Source of the DNA: Pseudomonas abieticivorans
GTDB lineage: Bacteria; Pseudomonadota; Gammaproteobacteria; Pseudomonadales; Pseudomonadaceae
Direction of reading: 5' to 3'
NCBI RefSeq assembly: GCF_023509015.1
Contig: NZ_CP094975.1
Coordinates: 6,627,501-6,691,500, forward strand
DNA: 64,000 bases
In this document: one piece after another, positions 17,396-26,488 of the stretch
Numbering within the stretch: the stretch's first letter is position 1
How the letters are laid out: the number at the start of each line of letters is the position of its first letter
Notes under the pieces: generated by a model
Database searches by the model: none
Told to the model about the DNA's origin: nothing
The model's input: only the letters and a program-made list of their open reading frames with translations
Made by a program: the position numbers and the translations under genes

Positions 17396-18121
17396 GTGAT
17401 CTCGACCTTGCACCTGGCCCGGCTAAAAGCCTGGGGCGCCCATGGTTTTACCGCGACTGGGGTGGTAACCGCCTTCCTGGCGACACTGGCCCTGTTCGAA
17501 AACCAGCCCAAGGCCTGCCTGATGTGGCTGGGCGTGGCGCTGATCGTCGACGGGGTCGATGGCTCCCTGGCGCGCCGGGTGAACGTGCAAACCGTATTGC
17601 CGCACTTCGATGGCTCGGTGCTGGACCTGGTGATCGACTACCTGACCTACGTGTTCATCCCCGCGCTGTTCATTTACCGCTACATCCCGCTGCCCGAGTA
17701 CACCGCCCTGGTCGCCACCTCGATCATGCTGGTGTCGTCGCTGTTCTGCTTTTGCAACGTCAACATGAAAAGCAACGACAACTACTTCCAAGGCTTCCCC
17801 GCCGCCTGGAACGTGGTCGCGTTGTGCCTCTACACCCTGGCGCCCGGCCCGTGGTGGACGCTGCTGACCATCGTGGTGCTGGCCCTGCTGACCGTGACCC
17901 GCATGAAGTTTTTGCACCCCTTCCGTGTACGCCGCTTCATGCCCATCAACATCGCCGTCACCGCCATCTGGTTGCTGTGCAGCCTGTCGCTGGTGCACGA
18001 CCACCCCGCCATCAACCCCTTGGTGATGACCCTGTGGCTGTTGATGTCGGCGTACTTTTTGGGCGTATGTATCTGGCGCACGGCGGCCGAATGGTTCGGG
18101 CGCACCGACGCGCAAGGCTGA
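17396..18121 (+). CDS. pcs: phosphatidylcholine synthase
   Basis: A 241-residue integral membrane enzyme that condenses CDP-diacylglycerol with choline to give phosphatidylcholine. The CDP-alcohol phosphotransferase motif is complete: D55-G-x2-A59-R60, a 12-residue gap, then G73-x3-D77-x3-D81. The longer gap is the form typical of bacterial Pcs. Helices follow to the C-terminus. The start is the GTG at 17396, with GGAG 8 bases upstream; this gives the usual family length. The open frame extends upstream to 17297 but without Pcs-like sequence. It needs exogenous choline; no choline transporter is adjacent. Confidence 0.85.
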   Translation: MISTLHLARLKAWGAHGFTATGVVTAFLATLALFENQPKACLMWLGVALIVDGVDGSLARRVNVQTVLPHFDGSVLDLVIDYLTYVFIPALFIYRYIPLPEYTALVATSIMLVSSLFCFCNVNMKSNDNYFQGFPAAWNVVALCLYTLAPGPWWTLLTIVVLALLTVTRMKFLHPFRVRRFMPINIAVTAIWLLCSLSLVHDHPAINPLVMTLWLLMSAYFLGVCIWRTAAEWFGRTDAQG

Positions 18122-18143
18122 CAGGGCACCACGGGGGCTGCGA

Positions 18144-18611
18144 ATGGATCAAGCCGTGAAGAAACGCAAGGCCGCCTGGTGGGTGGCCCTGATACTGGGC
18201 GCCCTGGCGTTGGGGGTGTTCGTCGCCCGCGGGCAGGCACCGACCCCGCCGTATCACCTGCAAGCCGCCGCCGACCTTCCCGCGCCGGCCAGCCAAACCA
18301 TCACCACCCCTGGCGATACCACCAACACGCTTGTGCGCCTGAGCATCAAGCCGGCGCAGCGCCAGCGTTTTGTCGAGGCGATCCGGGGCGTGCTCGAACC
18401 TTCCCGACAAGCCGAGGGCTGCCTGGTGTTTGATGTGTACCAGCAACGCGATGACGCCAATGCGTTTGTGGTGTACGAGCGTTGGGCGGACGCGCCGGCG
18501 CACCAGCGGCATCTGGCCACGCCCTACACGGCCGCGTTTCTTGCGCAGTTGAATGGGATGCTCGCCCAGGCGCCGGAGACGCTTGAACCGCGCGACCTGG
18601 TTATGCCTTGA
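18144..18611 (+). CDS. membrane-anchored ABM-domain protein
   Basis: A 155-residue protein with one N-terminal membrane anchor (about 12-30) and a C-terminal antibiotic-biosynthesis-monooxygenase (ferredoxin-like, YgiN-type) domain from about residue 58. Diagnostic stretches are RFVEAIRGVLEPSRQAEGCL, VYQQRDDANAFVVYERW and HLATPYTAAF. ABM domains are quinol or small-molecule oxygenases or simply dimerisation folds. A membrane-tethered form is less common. It is 22 bases after pcs and likely co-transcribed, but no functional link is known. Confidence 0.7.
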   Translation: MDQAVKKRKAAWWVALILGALALGVFVARGQAPTPPYHLQAAADLPAPASQTITTPGDTTNTLVRLSIKPAQRQRFVEAIRGVLEPSRQAEGCLVFDVYQQRDDANAFVVYERWADAPAHQRHLATPYTAAFLAQLNGMLAQAPETLEPRDLVMP

Positions 18612-18752
18612 TGCGCGGCGCAGAACTGGAAGGTGCCGTGATGCGTGGATGATCCAGCGCCTCCACTGCAGGGCGTGCTGCCACAATAAAGCACGCCTGC
18701 CCCCGCGCTTGGGGTACCCCCTGCGGCCTGAGGCCTTAAGACAGCAGGCTCG

Positions 18753-19508
18753 CTAAAGCTGCATTTCCGCCAGCGCCCGGCGCAGCGGCTCATCGGATAT
18801 CTGGATGGGGCCGTGGAACGGAATGTCCATGTCCAGCACCAGGTAAATCGACGCGGCGATCAGAAACGACGACACCGTAAACATCCCGATCACCATGGGG
18901 TTGCGCGGCGCGCGATAACCAAAGCTTGCAAAAATCAACATCAGCCACGCCACCAACATCCCGATCAGCGGCCCCGGAATGGCCCCTTCCGACTGCTCGA
19001 CAATCCGCCAGCGCTGCTCGATCAGCCCACGGTAATGCTGGCGAATGTCTTGCAGCATGATCTCGTGATAGTGATCGGGCGGCCGGATACCCGCCAAAGA
19101 CTTGCCGACATCGTCCAGGTATTGCGCGGCCTGGCTTTTTTGATGCTGCAAGGCTTGATCACCCCGAAACGGGTTGGCGACCGCCTGCTCAAGATACGTC
19201 ACCAGGCGTTTGTGGGTTTCCTGGGTGGCGTCACCGTAGGTGCGCAAGGTGCGGTCGAAAATGATCAGGCTGGTGGCGTAGGCATGGAAATTCGCATCGA
19301 TGGACTCGAAAGTGTTCTTGGCGGAGTTGATCATCAGGCCGAAGACCAACGAGGTCACGACAACGAAGATGTTGGCCACCAACCGGACCACGGTGTGGGT
19401 GTCTTCGTCGCGGTGGCGGGCGGAGAGCTTGGGGTTCCAGTGCATCATCAGAAGAGAGGCTGAGAGCAGGCATCCGAACACAGCCAGCGGGATCCAGATT
19501 GAGTCCAT
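18753..19508 (-). CDS. DUF4239-like membrane protein (second paralogue)
   Basis: A 251-residue protein with the same plan as the one at 288-1049. It has an N-terminal helix (about 3-22), a second helix at about 44-63 (LVANIFVVVTSLVFGLMINSAK), a soluble middle with IRQHYRGLIEQRW, and two C-terminal helices with MLIFASFGYRAPRNP. The ATG at 19508 with GAGAACGG upstream was chosen; the frame extends to 19673 through repeat DNA. Function is unknown. Confidence 0.7.
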   Translation of the reverse strand: MDSIWIPLAVFGCLLSASLLMMHWNPKLSARHRDEDTHTVVRLVANIFVVVTSLVFGLMINSAKNTFESIDANFHAYATSLIIFDRTLRTYGDATQETHKRLVTYLEQAVANPFRGDQALQHQKSQAAQYLDDVGKSLAGIRPPDHYHEIMLQDIRQHYRGLIEQRWRIVEQSEGAIPGPLIGMLVAWLMLIFASFGYRAPRNPMVIGMFTVSSFLIAASIYLVLDMDIPFHGPIQISDEPLRRALAEMQL

Positions 19509-20021
19509 TTGCCGTTCTCGGGCGTGTGGGTTGGGGGGCTGAGGGTGGTTTGGTGAGCGCTGCTGGGCCTGTGGGAGCAAGGTTGGACCTGTGGGAGCAA
19601 GGCTTGCCTGCGATGGCGGACTTGAAAGCGCCACCGGGGGGAAGGCTTGCACCAACAGGTGTATATCGGACATATCAGCGTCACTTCTGTAGCAGCCGGC
19701 CGCACAGAACCGTCGTAGCCGCTGCCGAAGGCTGTGATGGGGTACGTAACGGCACTGCTGCTAGCGATATTTTGACATTGTTGGCGCTGCTTTGGTCCGC
19801 ATTGCGGCCAGAGGCTGCGGGTACGTGAGCTTATTTGGTTGGCTGCTATCGGCCAGGAGCTGTCAGTCATGAAGGCTGATTCCACTCCCTCGTAGCCGTT
19901 TCAGATGCCTACGAAACCAGATGTGCTTCAACCGCCCGGCAGCAATTCTTTCAAATGGCGCTTCATAAGTGACACTGGTCGCGCAACGATTGAGGAGCTG
20001 ATGATCCTGCCCAGCCGCCCT
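19509..20021. repeat. intergenic region with REP-type elements
   Basis: A 513-bp stretch without a convincing gene. It holds REP-like half-sites (TGTGGGAGCAAGG twice at 19568-19603, with GCTTGCCTGCGATGGCGG after), and a second type GTCGTAGCCGCTGCCGAAGG near 19713-19735. Open frames here lack ribosome binding sites and cross the repeats. The rest shows nothing I can name. Confidence 0.6.
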
Positions 20022-21251
20022 TCACCACAAGGCCCGCGTGTACGTGATCAGCACGCGTACTTCATCCGCATCACGACTGAACGAGGAACGGTAGGTGGCG
20101 TCACGTACCCGCAAGGCCAGGTTTTTAAAGGTGCCGCTCTGGATGACGTACTTCACTTCGATGTCGCGCTCCCATTCCTGGCCCGACATCGCACCGACCG
20201 GGGCCTCACTGCCCGAAATATAGCGGCTCATGACGCTCAACCCCGGCACGCCCAGACGCTCGAAATTCAGGTCATAACGCGCCTGCCAGGAACGCTCGTT
20301 GGCCTCGGCAAAATCGCCGACCTGCGAGAAGTTGACCAGGTACGCATCACTGCCTTCCACATAGGGAAACGCACTGCGCCCGGCCATGCGCTGATAGCCC
20401 ACGCTGAACGCCTGCGCGCCCACGGCGTAACCGAGCATTGCGCTGAGTGCCCGGTTATCGATCGGCCCGCCGCGCGCCGCGCCCTGGTCTGTGCTGGAAA
20501 AAAAACGCACGTCGGTATTCAACGTGCCCGCCACAAAAGGCTGCGCCGCCACCAGCCCGACAAAGTGCTGGCTGTAGACGTCGCTCAACTGCGCATAGTG
20601 ATAGCTGAACTTCACCCGCTCATTCAGGGTGCGATCAAAGCCGGCCAGGCTCAGGTGATCGCCCGGCGCATTGCGGGCAAACCGGTTGTTTTTGTTGTTG
20701 AGGGTGATGTCTTCATAACTCGTGTCGTTACGCGCCTTGGCTTGTTGCAACTGTACCGCCGTCACCAGCGTGTCGGCGAACGCCCGTGAAGTCACCAGCG
20801 CGCCCTGGAATGACTGCGGCAGAATCATCCCGTCGTTGGGCCGCAAGGTCGGTAACGCCGGGATCAGCGACCCCACTTTCAGTTCGGTGCTCGCGACGTT
20901 GACTTTGGCGGTCACGCCCAACTTGCCATAGCTCGCGGCCGCCCGCCCGTCAGAGCGTACCGGCAGCAGGCCGCTGCCGGCACGGTCGGGGCTGGAGTCC
21001 AGGCGCACGCCGACCATGCCCAACAGGTCCACGCCAAATCCGACAATGCCCGGCGTGTACCCCGACTCGAACTTGAGCATCAACCCTTGCGCCCATTCAT
21101 CGCGCTTGGATTGCTGCGGCCCATCCCGAAAATCCCGGTTGAAGTACACATTGCGCGTCTCGACCGTGGCGTGGGAATCGCTGAAAAAATCTGCGTGAGC
21201 CACGCCACTCAACCCCGTGAGCAGCAACACGCCAAACCGCAGCCTGCGCAT
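20022..21251 (-). CDS. OprD-family outer-membrane porin
   Basis: A 409-residue porin with a signal peptide ending SGVAHA, then DFFSDSHATVETRNVYFNRD, the OprD start pattern. KRDEWAQGLMLKFESGYTPG and GFGVDLLGMVGVRLDS are conserved OprD segments, and the end is an aromatic residue as expected for a barrel. It would admit small, probably anionic or basic substrates. Its ATG lies 4 bases after the YdcZ-like gene stop, so it belongs to the amidohydrolase operon, and its cargo is probably that enzyme's substrate or precursor. The start at 21251 gives the standard signal peptide. Confidence 0.85.
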   Translation of the reverse strand: MRRLRFGVLLLTGLSGVAHADFFSDSHATVETRNVYFNRDFRDGPQQSKRDEWAQGLMLKFESGYTPGIVGFGVDLLGMVGVRLDSSPDRAGSGLLPVRSDGRAAASYGKLGVTAKVNVASTELKVGSLIPALPTLRPNDGMILPQSFQGALVTSRAFADTLVTAVQLQQAKARNDTSYEDITLNNKNNRFARNAPGDHLSLAGFDRTLNERVKFSYHYAQLSDVYSQHFVGLVAAQPFVAGTLNTDVRFFSSTDQGAARGGPIDNRALSAMLGYAVGAQAFSVGYQRMAGRSAFPYVEGSDAYLVNFSQVGDFAEANERSWQARYDLNFERLGVPGLSVMSRYISGSEAPVGAMSGQEWERDIEVKYVIQSGTFKNLALRVRDATYRSSFSRDADEVRVLITYTRALW

Positions 21252-21255
21252 CGCC

Positions 21256-21735
21256 TTATACTCCGCGTTGCAACAGGCTGAGCAGGCGCTCGCCAAACAA
21301 GGTCAGGCCCACCCCCAGCACCACCACCGACGCGCCGATCATTTTGATCGATGCGGCAGGCCGCACCACGGCGCCAAGCCAACCAAAGTGGTCGATGGCC
21401 AGCGACGACAGCAATTGCCCGGCGATCACCAGCACCAACAGGTTGGCCAGGCCAATGCGCGGCGCCAGCCACACGGTGCAGAAAATCGCCGCTGCACCCA
21501 GCACGCCGCCCACCAGGCGCCAACCCGGTTGGCTGGGGATCACGCTGAGGGCGTCAGTCAGGCCTCCACGCAGCAATGCCATCACCCCCAACACCAACAT
21601 GCCGGTGAAGAATGAATAAAACGCCGCCGCCAGCGTGTTTCCCGTCATGGCTCCCGCCAATTGGCTGTTGACCGCCGCTTGTACCGCAATCGCGATGCCG
21701 GCCAGGAAAGCCAGCGCAAAGGAAATCAGGACCAT
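21256..21735 (-). CDS. YdcZ-type (DMT superfamily) small transporter
   Basis: A 159-residue membrane protein with about five helices. Motifs AGIAIAVQAAVNSQLAGAMTG and FYSFFTGMLVLGVMALL are typical of the DUF606/YdcZ family, half-size members of the drug/metabolite transporter superfamily. It probably works as a dimer in the inner membrane. It lies between the amidohydrolase (12-base gap) and the porin (4-base gap) in one operon. Confidence 0.8.
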   Translation of the reverse strand: MVLISFALAFLAGIAIAVQAAVNSQLAGAMTGNTLAAAFYSFFTGMLVLGVMALLRGGLTDALSVIPSQPGWRLVGGVLGAAAIFCTVWLAPRIGLANLLVLVIAGQLLSSLAIDHFGWLGAVVRPAASIKMIGASVVVLGVGLTLFGERLLSLLQRGV

Positions 21736-21747
21736 GACAAATACCTC

Positions 21748-23151
21748 TTACAGGGCAGGCAGAGGGGAAAAGTGTTCGGCAAACGGGTCTGGGCGATAGC
21801 CAGCCGCGCTGAATAAGTGCTCGCGGGACTCTTCGGTGGCGCGTTCCAGCTGTTCGCGGTCCACACCTAGCACCACACCACCGTGTTTGCGCAGGCGGCC
21901 GGCGATGATCACGGTGTCGATGTCGCCGCGTTCAGCCGCATGCACCACGGTGCCCAGGGCGTTGTTCGACGGATAGATACCGAGGTTGTCAGTGCGAATC
22001 AGCAGAATGTCGGCTTGCTTGCCCGGAATGAGGCTGCCGATTTTTGCGTCGAGCCCGGCACAGGCGGCGCCGTCAAGGGTCGCGGCTTTGAGCAGTTGGC
22101 GGGCGTTGACCAATGCCGGGGCCGCAGGTTGGCCATGGAAGCGGGCGCTATGGGCAGCGGCGCGTTGCAGGTAGAACGCCACGCGCATTTCGCCAAACAT
22201 ATCGCCGCCGTAGGAGCTTTCGTTGTCGACGCTTAGCCCAGGGTTCATGCCGTGGTCCACTGCTTTTTGCCAGGCGAACACACCATCCTCCAGACCGTAG
22301 TGGGCGTCGGAGCGTGGGCACACGTTGACCTTCACACCCGCGTCACGCAGCAACGACCAGCCACGGTCCGGCAGGCAGGTGCAGTGGTTGAAGATATTGT
22401 CCGGGCCCAACAGGCCTTCCTGGTGCAAGGCGTCCAATTCACTGGCCATGCCCGCGCCGAAAAACTCGGTGACGATGCTCAAGCCCAGGTCACGGGCGAC
22501 GGCCCACTGGCTGCGGTCGATTTGCGCCATCATCGCCAGGCTCACCAGTGCGTCGGGGTCGGTGGCGTATTTGCCCTTCAAACGGCCGAGGTCCTGAGGC
22601 CACTGGTCGCAAGCCCAGGTGCCGGACAACGGCGCGCCCGGCGCATGCACGGCGCGGATACCCGCATCCTGCAAGGCCTCAATGGCCGCATCGGAGTGCG
22701 CACCGCTGCGCGCGTTGTGGGAGTTGTCGATGATGGTGGTGATACCGGCGTTGATGCAGCCCAACGCGGTGAGCATGTTGCCGACGTACATGTCTTGCGG
22801 CCGGTAGTACTTGGCAAACGAGAAGTGCGTGGCGTTGCAGTAGTCTTCCAGGCTCGGCGAGTCCGGGTTGATACGGCGCAGCTGGCCTTCCCAGGCATGC
22901 CGGTGGGTGTCGACCATGCCAGGCATGACGATCATGCCTTTGGCGTCGATGATCTGGGCGCCCTCGGCGTCGAGGTGCTGGCCGACAGCTATGATTTGAG
23001 TACCGCGCACCAGCACATCGCCTTCGGCAAAGTTACCGAGGGCATCGTCCATCGTCAGCACGGTGCCGCCACGGATCAGCAGCAGGCGTTGGTCATCGGG
23101 CAACGGCGCCAGGGCCGTGGTCAACAGGTCAAAACGGGCGGGAAACGACAT
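21748..23151 (-). CDS. amidohydrolase-superfamily deaminase-like enzyme
   Basis: A 467-residue metal-dependent hydrolase of the AtzB/TrzA/cytosine-deaminase-like branch. The HxH metal motif is in GMVDTHRHAWEG, and a further metal His is probably in FNHCTCLPD. The usual HxxE segment reads IVTEFFGAG here, with no His, and the usual GTDG-type Asp motif reads SVDNESS. The fold is clear, but the substrate class is shifted from standard aminohydrolases. It leads an operon with YdcZ- and OprD-like genes and is divergent from a LysR gene, which suggests inducible use of an external nitrogen compound. The true substrate is unknown. Confidence 0.75.
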   Translation of the reverse strand: MSFPARFDLLTTALAPLPDDQRLLLIRGGTVLTMDDALGNFAEGDVLVRGTQIIAVGQHLDAEGAQIIDAKGMIVMPGMVDTHRHAWEGQLRRINPDSPSLEDYCNATHFSFAKYYRPQDMYVGNMLTALGCINAGITTIIDNSHNARSGAHSDAAIEALQDAGIRAVHAPGAPLSGTWACDQWPQDLGRLKGKYATDPDALVSLAMMAQIDRSQWAVARDLGLSIVTEFFGAGMASELDALHQEGLLGPDNIFNHCTCLPDRGWSLLRDAGVKVNVCPRSDAHYGLEDGVFAWQKAVDHGMNPGLSVDNESSYGGDMFGEMRVAFYLQRAAAHSARFHGQPAAPALVNARQLLKAATLDGAACAGLDAKIGSLIPGKQADILLIRTDNLGIYPSNNALGTVVHAAERGDIDTVIIAGRLRKHGGVVLGVDREQLERATEESREHLFSAAGYRPDPFAEHFSPLPAL

Positions 23152-23264
23152 GGGGTGAACTCCTCGGGCCTGGGCAACATTGCCGCATGCCTGAATTGTC
23201 CGACCCGTGGGGTTTATTTAGAATATCGAAACATCTTCAAACATTGTGAAGGAGCGCATACACA
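23152..23264. promoter_or_regulatory. divergent LysR/amidohydrolase promoter region
   Basis: A 113-bp gap between divergent genes. It is AT-rich at 23213-23247, with several T-N11-A type spacings usable by a LysR protein. GAAGGAG before the ATG at 23265 is the ribosome binding site of the regulator. The exact operator cannot be picked. Confidence 0.5.
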
Positions 23265-24164
23265 ATGCGCAGTCAGGATTTCCCCCACCTCAAGTCGTTT
23301 TTCACCGTTGCCCAGACGCGCAATTTCTCGCGGGCGGCGCAATCTCTGGGGGTTTCGCCGTCGGCGTTGAGCCAGACCATCAAGGGCCTGGAAGAGCGTT
23401 TGGGCGTCAGGTTGCTCAACCGCACCACGCGCAGCGTCTCCACCACCGAGGCGGGCACTCAGTTGGCCGAACGCCTGCGGGTGATTTTCGATGACCTGGA
23501 TGCCGCCCTCGAAGCGCTCAACCACTACCGCGACACGCCCACCGGCACTCTGCGCATCTGCGCGCCGCAGGTGGCGATGCTGCACTTTATCCAGCCGATC
23601 CTGCCGGCGTTCCAGGCCGCGTACCCGGACATCCAGCTGGAGCTGACCAACGACGACAGCACGACTGACATCGTCGCCCAGGGCTACGACGCGGCGATTC
23701 GCCTGGGTGAGTTTATCGAGCAGGACATGATCGCCCTCAAGCTCAGCGAGCCGCTGACCCAGATCGCGATCGCCTCGCCCGCCTACCTGCATCAGCGCGG
23801 TATCCCGCAAGCCCCGGCCGACCTGCTGCAACACAGCTGCGTGAACTGGCGGCGCTCCGGTGAGAGCGGCTTGTACAAATGGCGGTTTTTCAACGACGGC
23901 ACGCCGTTTGAGCTGAGCGTCAAAGGCTCGCTGGTGGTGAGCGATTGCGCGGTGGCGCTGCAATCGGCAGTGGACGGCCTGGGCATTACCGTGTGGATTC
24001 GCGAATGGCTCAAGGCCGAGCTGGACAGCGGCGCCCTGGTGCCGCTGCTGGAAGCGTGGTCGACACCCTTCCCCAGCTTTTACCTGTACTACCCCAGCAA
24101 GCGGCAAATGTCGTCGGCGCTGCAGGTGTTTATCGCAGCACTACGCCAGGGTCATGCCGGCTGA
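23265..24164 (+). CDS. LysR-family transcriptional regulator
   Basis: A 299-residue LTTR. The helix-turn-helix lies in NFSRAAQSLGVSPSALSQTI and the linker follows at about residue 60-90. The effector domain ends with YYPSKRQMSSALQVFI, typical of the group with a C-terminal PS/GR..SP motif. It is divergent from the amidohydrolase operon and probably its regulator. The 3' end overlaps the convergent MFS gene by 24 bases. Confidence 0.85.
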   Translation: MRSQDFPHLKSFFTVAQTRNFSRAAQSLGVSPSALSQTIKGLEERLGVRLLNRTTRSVSTTEAGTQLAERLRVIFDDLDAALEALNHYRDTPTGTLRICAPQVAMLHFIQPILPAFQAAYPDIQLELTNDDSTTDIVAQGYDAAIRLGEFIEQDMIALKLSEPLTQIAIASPAYLHQRGIPQAPADLLQHSCVNWRRSGESGLYKWRFFNDGTPFELSVKGSLVVSDCAVALQSAVDGLGITVWIREWLKAELDSGALVPLLEAWSTPFPSFYLYYPSKRQMSSALQVFIAALRQGHAG

Positions 24165-25325
24165 TCGACGCGGACCGTACAGCACCGCCTTGATCACGAT
24201 CACCAGCAACGATAACCCGGCAAACAGCAACCCGCAGACGAGGGTGCCGGGCAAGCCGTAGGTGTCGATGAAGACCCCGCCGATCCATGACCCCAGGGCG
24301 ATCCCGGCATTCGCGGCCGACACATACAAGCTGGTGGCAAAGGACTGCGCCTGGGGTGCAGTCTCGGCCAGCCACATCTGCGAAATGACCATGCCGCTGG
24401 TATGAATCGCGCCCCACAGCACCACGATGACTGCCATCGAACCCACCGAGGCGCTGCCCAGGCTGTGCAACACCCCGTAGGCCGCGCTCAACAGAATCGG
24501 AAACAGCACCACGGTTCTGACCAAGTGATTGCTCAACGCTCGCCCGGCCAACAAGTTGCCCAACACACCACCGACGCCAAAGATCACCAGCAACAGGCTG
24601 ATGGTCTCAGCGTCCATGCCGGTTTCGCTGCGCAGGTATTCGGCCGCGTAGCTGTACACCGCAAACTTGCTGGTGAAGATCAGCACCGTGGCGACTATCG
24701 CCAACCACACGGCCGGGCTTTTCAGGATCGACAGCTGGCTGGCAAAACTCTGCGGCACCGTGACCTGGCGCGGCAATTTCAACAACAGGCCGATACCCGC
24801 CAACAAGGTTGCCGCCGCGCAAAACAGAATCGAGGCCTCATAGGAAAATCGCCCCGCCACCCACGCCGTGATGGGCACACCAAAGACCAGGCCCAGGGTG
24901 GTGCCGATGAACGCCACGGTGGTGGCATGGGTCGCGCGCTCCTTGGGGTACAACGACACCGCCGCCGCGAACGCGGCCGAGAAAAACACCGGATGCAGCA
25001 TCGCCGGCACCACGCGCAAGGCCATTAACGTCGAGTAATTCGGCGCATACGCCGACAGCACGCTGCACAGTGAGAAACACAGCAAGGCGCCCACCAGCAC
25101 GTGCTTGCGATCAAAGCGCGAAAACACCAGCACCAGAAACGGCCCGCACAGCGCGACAATCAAGGCAAACAGGCTCATGAGCAAGCCGGCCTGCGCCACA
25201 CTCACCCCGAAACGCTCGACGATCATCGGCAAGATACCGACCACGCCCAACTCCAGGGTATAGAGCCCGAACAGGCCCAGAATGATGAAGGGCATCACGC
25301 TCATGGGTTTGATCGGCGTGCTCAT
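24141..25325 (-). CDS. MFS transporter, arabinose-efflux-like
   Basis: A 394-residue permease of the DHA1 (AraJ/YdhP) type. It has twelve helices, the signature DRKHVLVGALLCFSLCS after helix 2, and MALRVVPAMLHPVFFSAAFA in helix 4. It is second in a pair with the oxidoreductase gene, whose TGA overlaps its ATG. It could export the product or a toxic relative of the oxidoreductase substrate. The substrate is unknown. Confidence 0.8.
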   Translation of the reverse strand: MSTPIKPMSVMPFIILGLFGLYTLELGVVGILPMIVERFGVSVAQAGLLMSLFALIVALCGPFLVLVFSRFDRKHVLVGALLCFSLCSVLSAYAPNYSTLMALRVVPAMLHPVFFSAAFAAAVSLYPKERATHATTVAFIGTTLGLVFGVPITAWVAGRFSYEASILFCAAATLLAGIGLLLKLPRQVTVPQSFASQLSILKSPAVWLAIVATVLIFTSKFAVYSYAAEYLRSETGMDAETISLLLVIFGVGGVLGNLLAGRALSNHLVRTVVLFPILLSAAYGVLHSLGSASVGSMAVIVVLWGAIHTSGMVISQMWLAETAPQAQSFATSLYVSAANAGIALGSWIGGVFIDTYGLPGTLVCGLLFAGLSLLVIVIKAVLYGPRRSAGMTLA

Positions 25326-26344
25326 AGGGCGAGGTCCACCACCACTTTGCCGAAGGCGCCACGGTTCAAGTGGGCGAAGGCCGCGGGCACTTGATCAAAC
25401 CCGTAGGTGGCATCGATCACCGGCGTTATGCCGTGATGTTCAATCATGCGCACCAGGTCTTCCAACGCACGGCGCGGGCCCACGGCCACCGCGACGATGG
25501 ACGCACGGCTGCCCAGCAGCGGCATGATCGGCGTGCGCAGCTCATCGGACTCCAGCAGGCCGATAATCGACACGCGCCCACCGGGGACTACCGCTTGAAG
25601 GGAACGCCCGAGGTTATCGCCACCGGCCATTTCCAAGACGTGATCGGCGCCACGGCCGTCGGTCAGCGCCAACACGTCGGTGTGCCAATCCGGGTTCGTG
25701 GTGCGGTTGATGCCATGGGTGGCGCCGAGCGCGATTGCCTGGGCGATTTTCTCGTCGCTGCTGCTGGTGACGATCACCTTCGCCCCGCTGGCTGCGGCCA
25801 ACTGCACGGCAAACAACGACACCCCGCCCGTGCCTTGCACCACCACGGTTTGCCCGGCGTGCAAATGCCCCAGCTCGATCAATGCCATCCAGGCCGTCAA
25901 CGCCGCAATCGGCAAGGTGCTGGCCTGCACCGGCGTGAGGTTGTTCGGCGCGCGCACGCACCAGTCGGCAGGTGTGGTTACGTACTGGGCGAGCATGCCC
26001 TGGATCGGCCCGCCCTGGGTTGGCATTTTCGCCCAGGTTTGCGGATTGCCGTCGATCCAGTTGGTAATGTAGGTGGAGATCACCTTGTCACCGACGGCAA
26101 AACGCGTGACGCCCGGGCCAATCGCAACCACGGTACCCGCCATGTCGGAGGCAGGGGTGAAGGGGAATGCCAGGGTGGCGGTCATACCGTTCTCCACGAC
26201 TTGGGTGTCGCGGTAGTTGAGTGACACGGCATCAACTTTGACCAGTACCTCACCGTATTCAGGGGTTGGCAGTGGCCGTGTGGCGAGCTGGAGGTTTTCC
26301 AGGCCAAACGCGGAAATTTCCCAGCGGTGCATTGAATCGGACAT
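25322..26344 (-). CDS. MDR-family NAD(P)-dependent oxidoreductase (quinone-reductase-like)
   Basis: A 340-residue protein with a GroES-like N-terminal domain (TPASDMAGTVVAIGPGVTRF, then VGDKVIS) and a Rossmann domain (VVQGTGGVSLFAVQLAAASG, about residues 165-190). The Cys/His zinc ligands of true alcohol dehydrogenases are not seen in the N-terminal domain. It is therefore closer to zinc-free quinone or enoyl reductases. It starts the two-gene operon with the MFS gene (ATGA overlap) and is divergent from a LysR gene, the likely regulator. Substrate unknown. Confidence 0.8.
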   Translation of the reverse strand: MSDSMHRWEISAFGLENLQLATRPLPTPEYGEVLVKVDAVSLNYRDTQVVENGMTATLAFPFTPASDMAGTVVAIGPGVTRFAVGDKVISTYITNWIDGNPQTWAKMPTQGGPIQGMLAQYVTTPADWCVRAPNNLTPVQASTLPIAALTAWMALIELGHLHAGQTVVVQGTGGVSLFAVQLAAASGAKVIVTSSSDEKIAQAIALGATHGINRTTNPDWHTDVLALTDGRGADHVLEMAGGDNLGRSLQAVVPGGRVSIIGLLESDELRTPIMPLLGSRASIVAVAVGPRRALEDLVRMIEHHGITPVIDATYGFDQVPAAFAHLNRGAFGKVVVDLAL

Positions 26345-26488
26345 GGCGGCGATCTCGGTGGTTGGACGGTAGCGCCGATGATAGGAGCCGGATACGCCGG
26401 GAATAAGTGGGTGACCACTCCTCGGTCTGCGGACGTTGTTGTCCGTAATGGCGTAAGGTAGCGGGTAATCCCCTGCCCGCCTGCGAGA
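26345..26488. promoter_or_regulatory. divergent promoter region, LysR/oxidoreductase
   Basis: A 144-bp gap between the divergent oxidoreductase and LysR genes. It must contain both promoters. Near-inverted sequences around 26409-26450 (GTGACCACTCCTCGG and GTTGTTGTCCGTAATGG) are candidates for LysR contacts, but no single operator stands out. Confidence 0.4.

Noticed and set aside
19905..20789. 294-codon plus-strand frame
   Set aside because: Mostly antisense to the OprD porin; begins in repeat-rich intergenic DNA.
22252..23370. 372-codon plus-strand frame
   Set aside because: Antisense to the amidohydrolase and runs across the LysR promoter; no domain.
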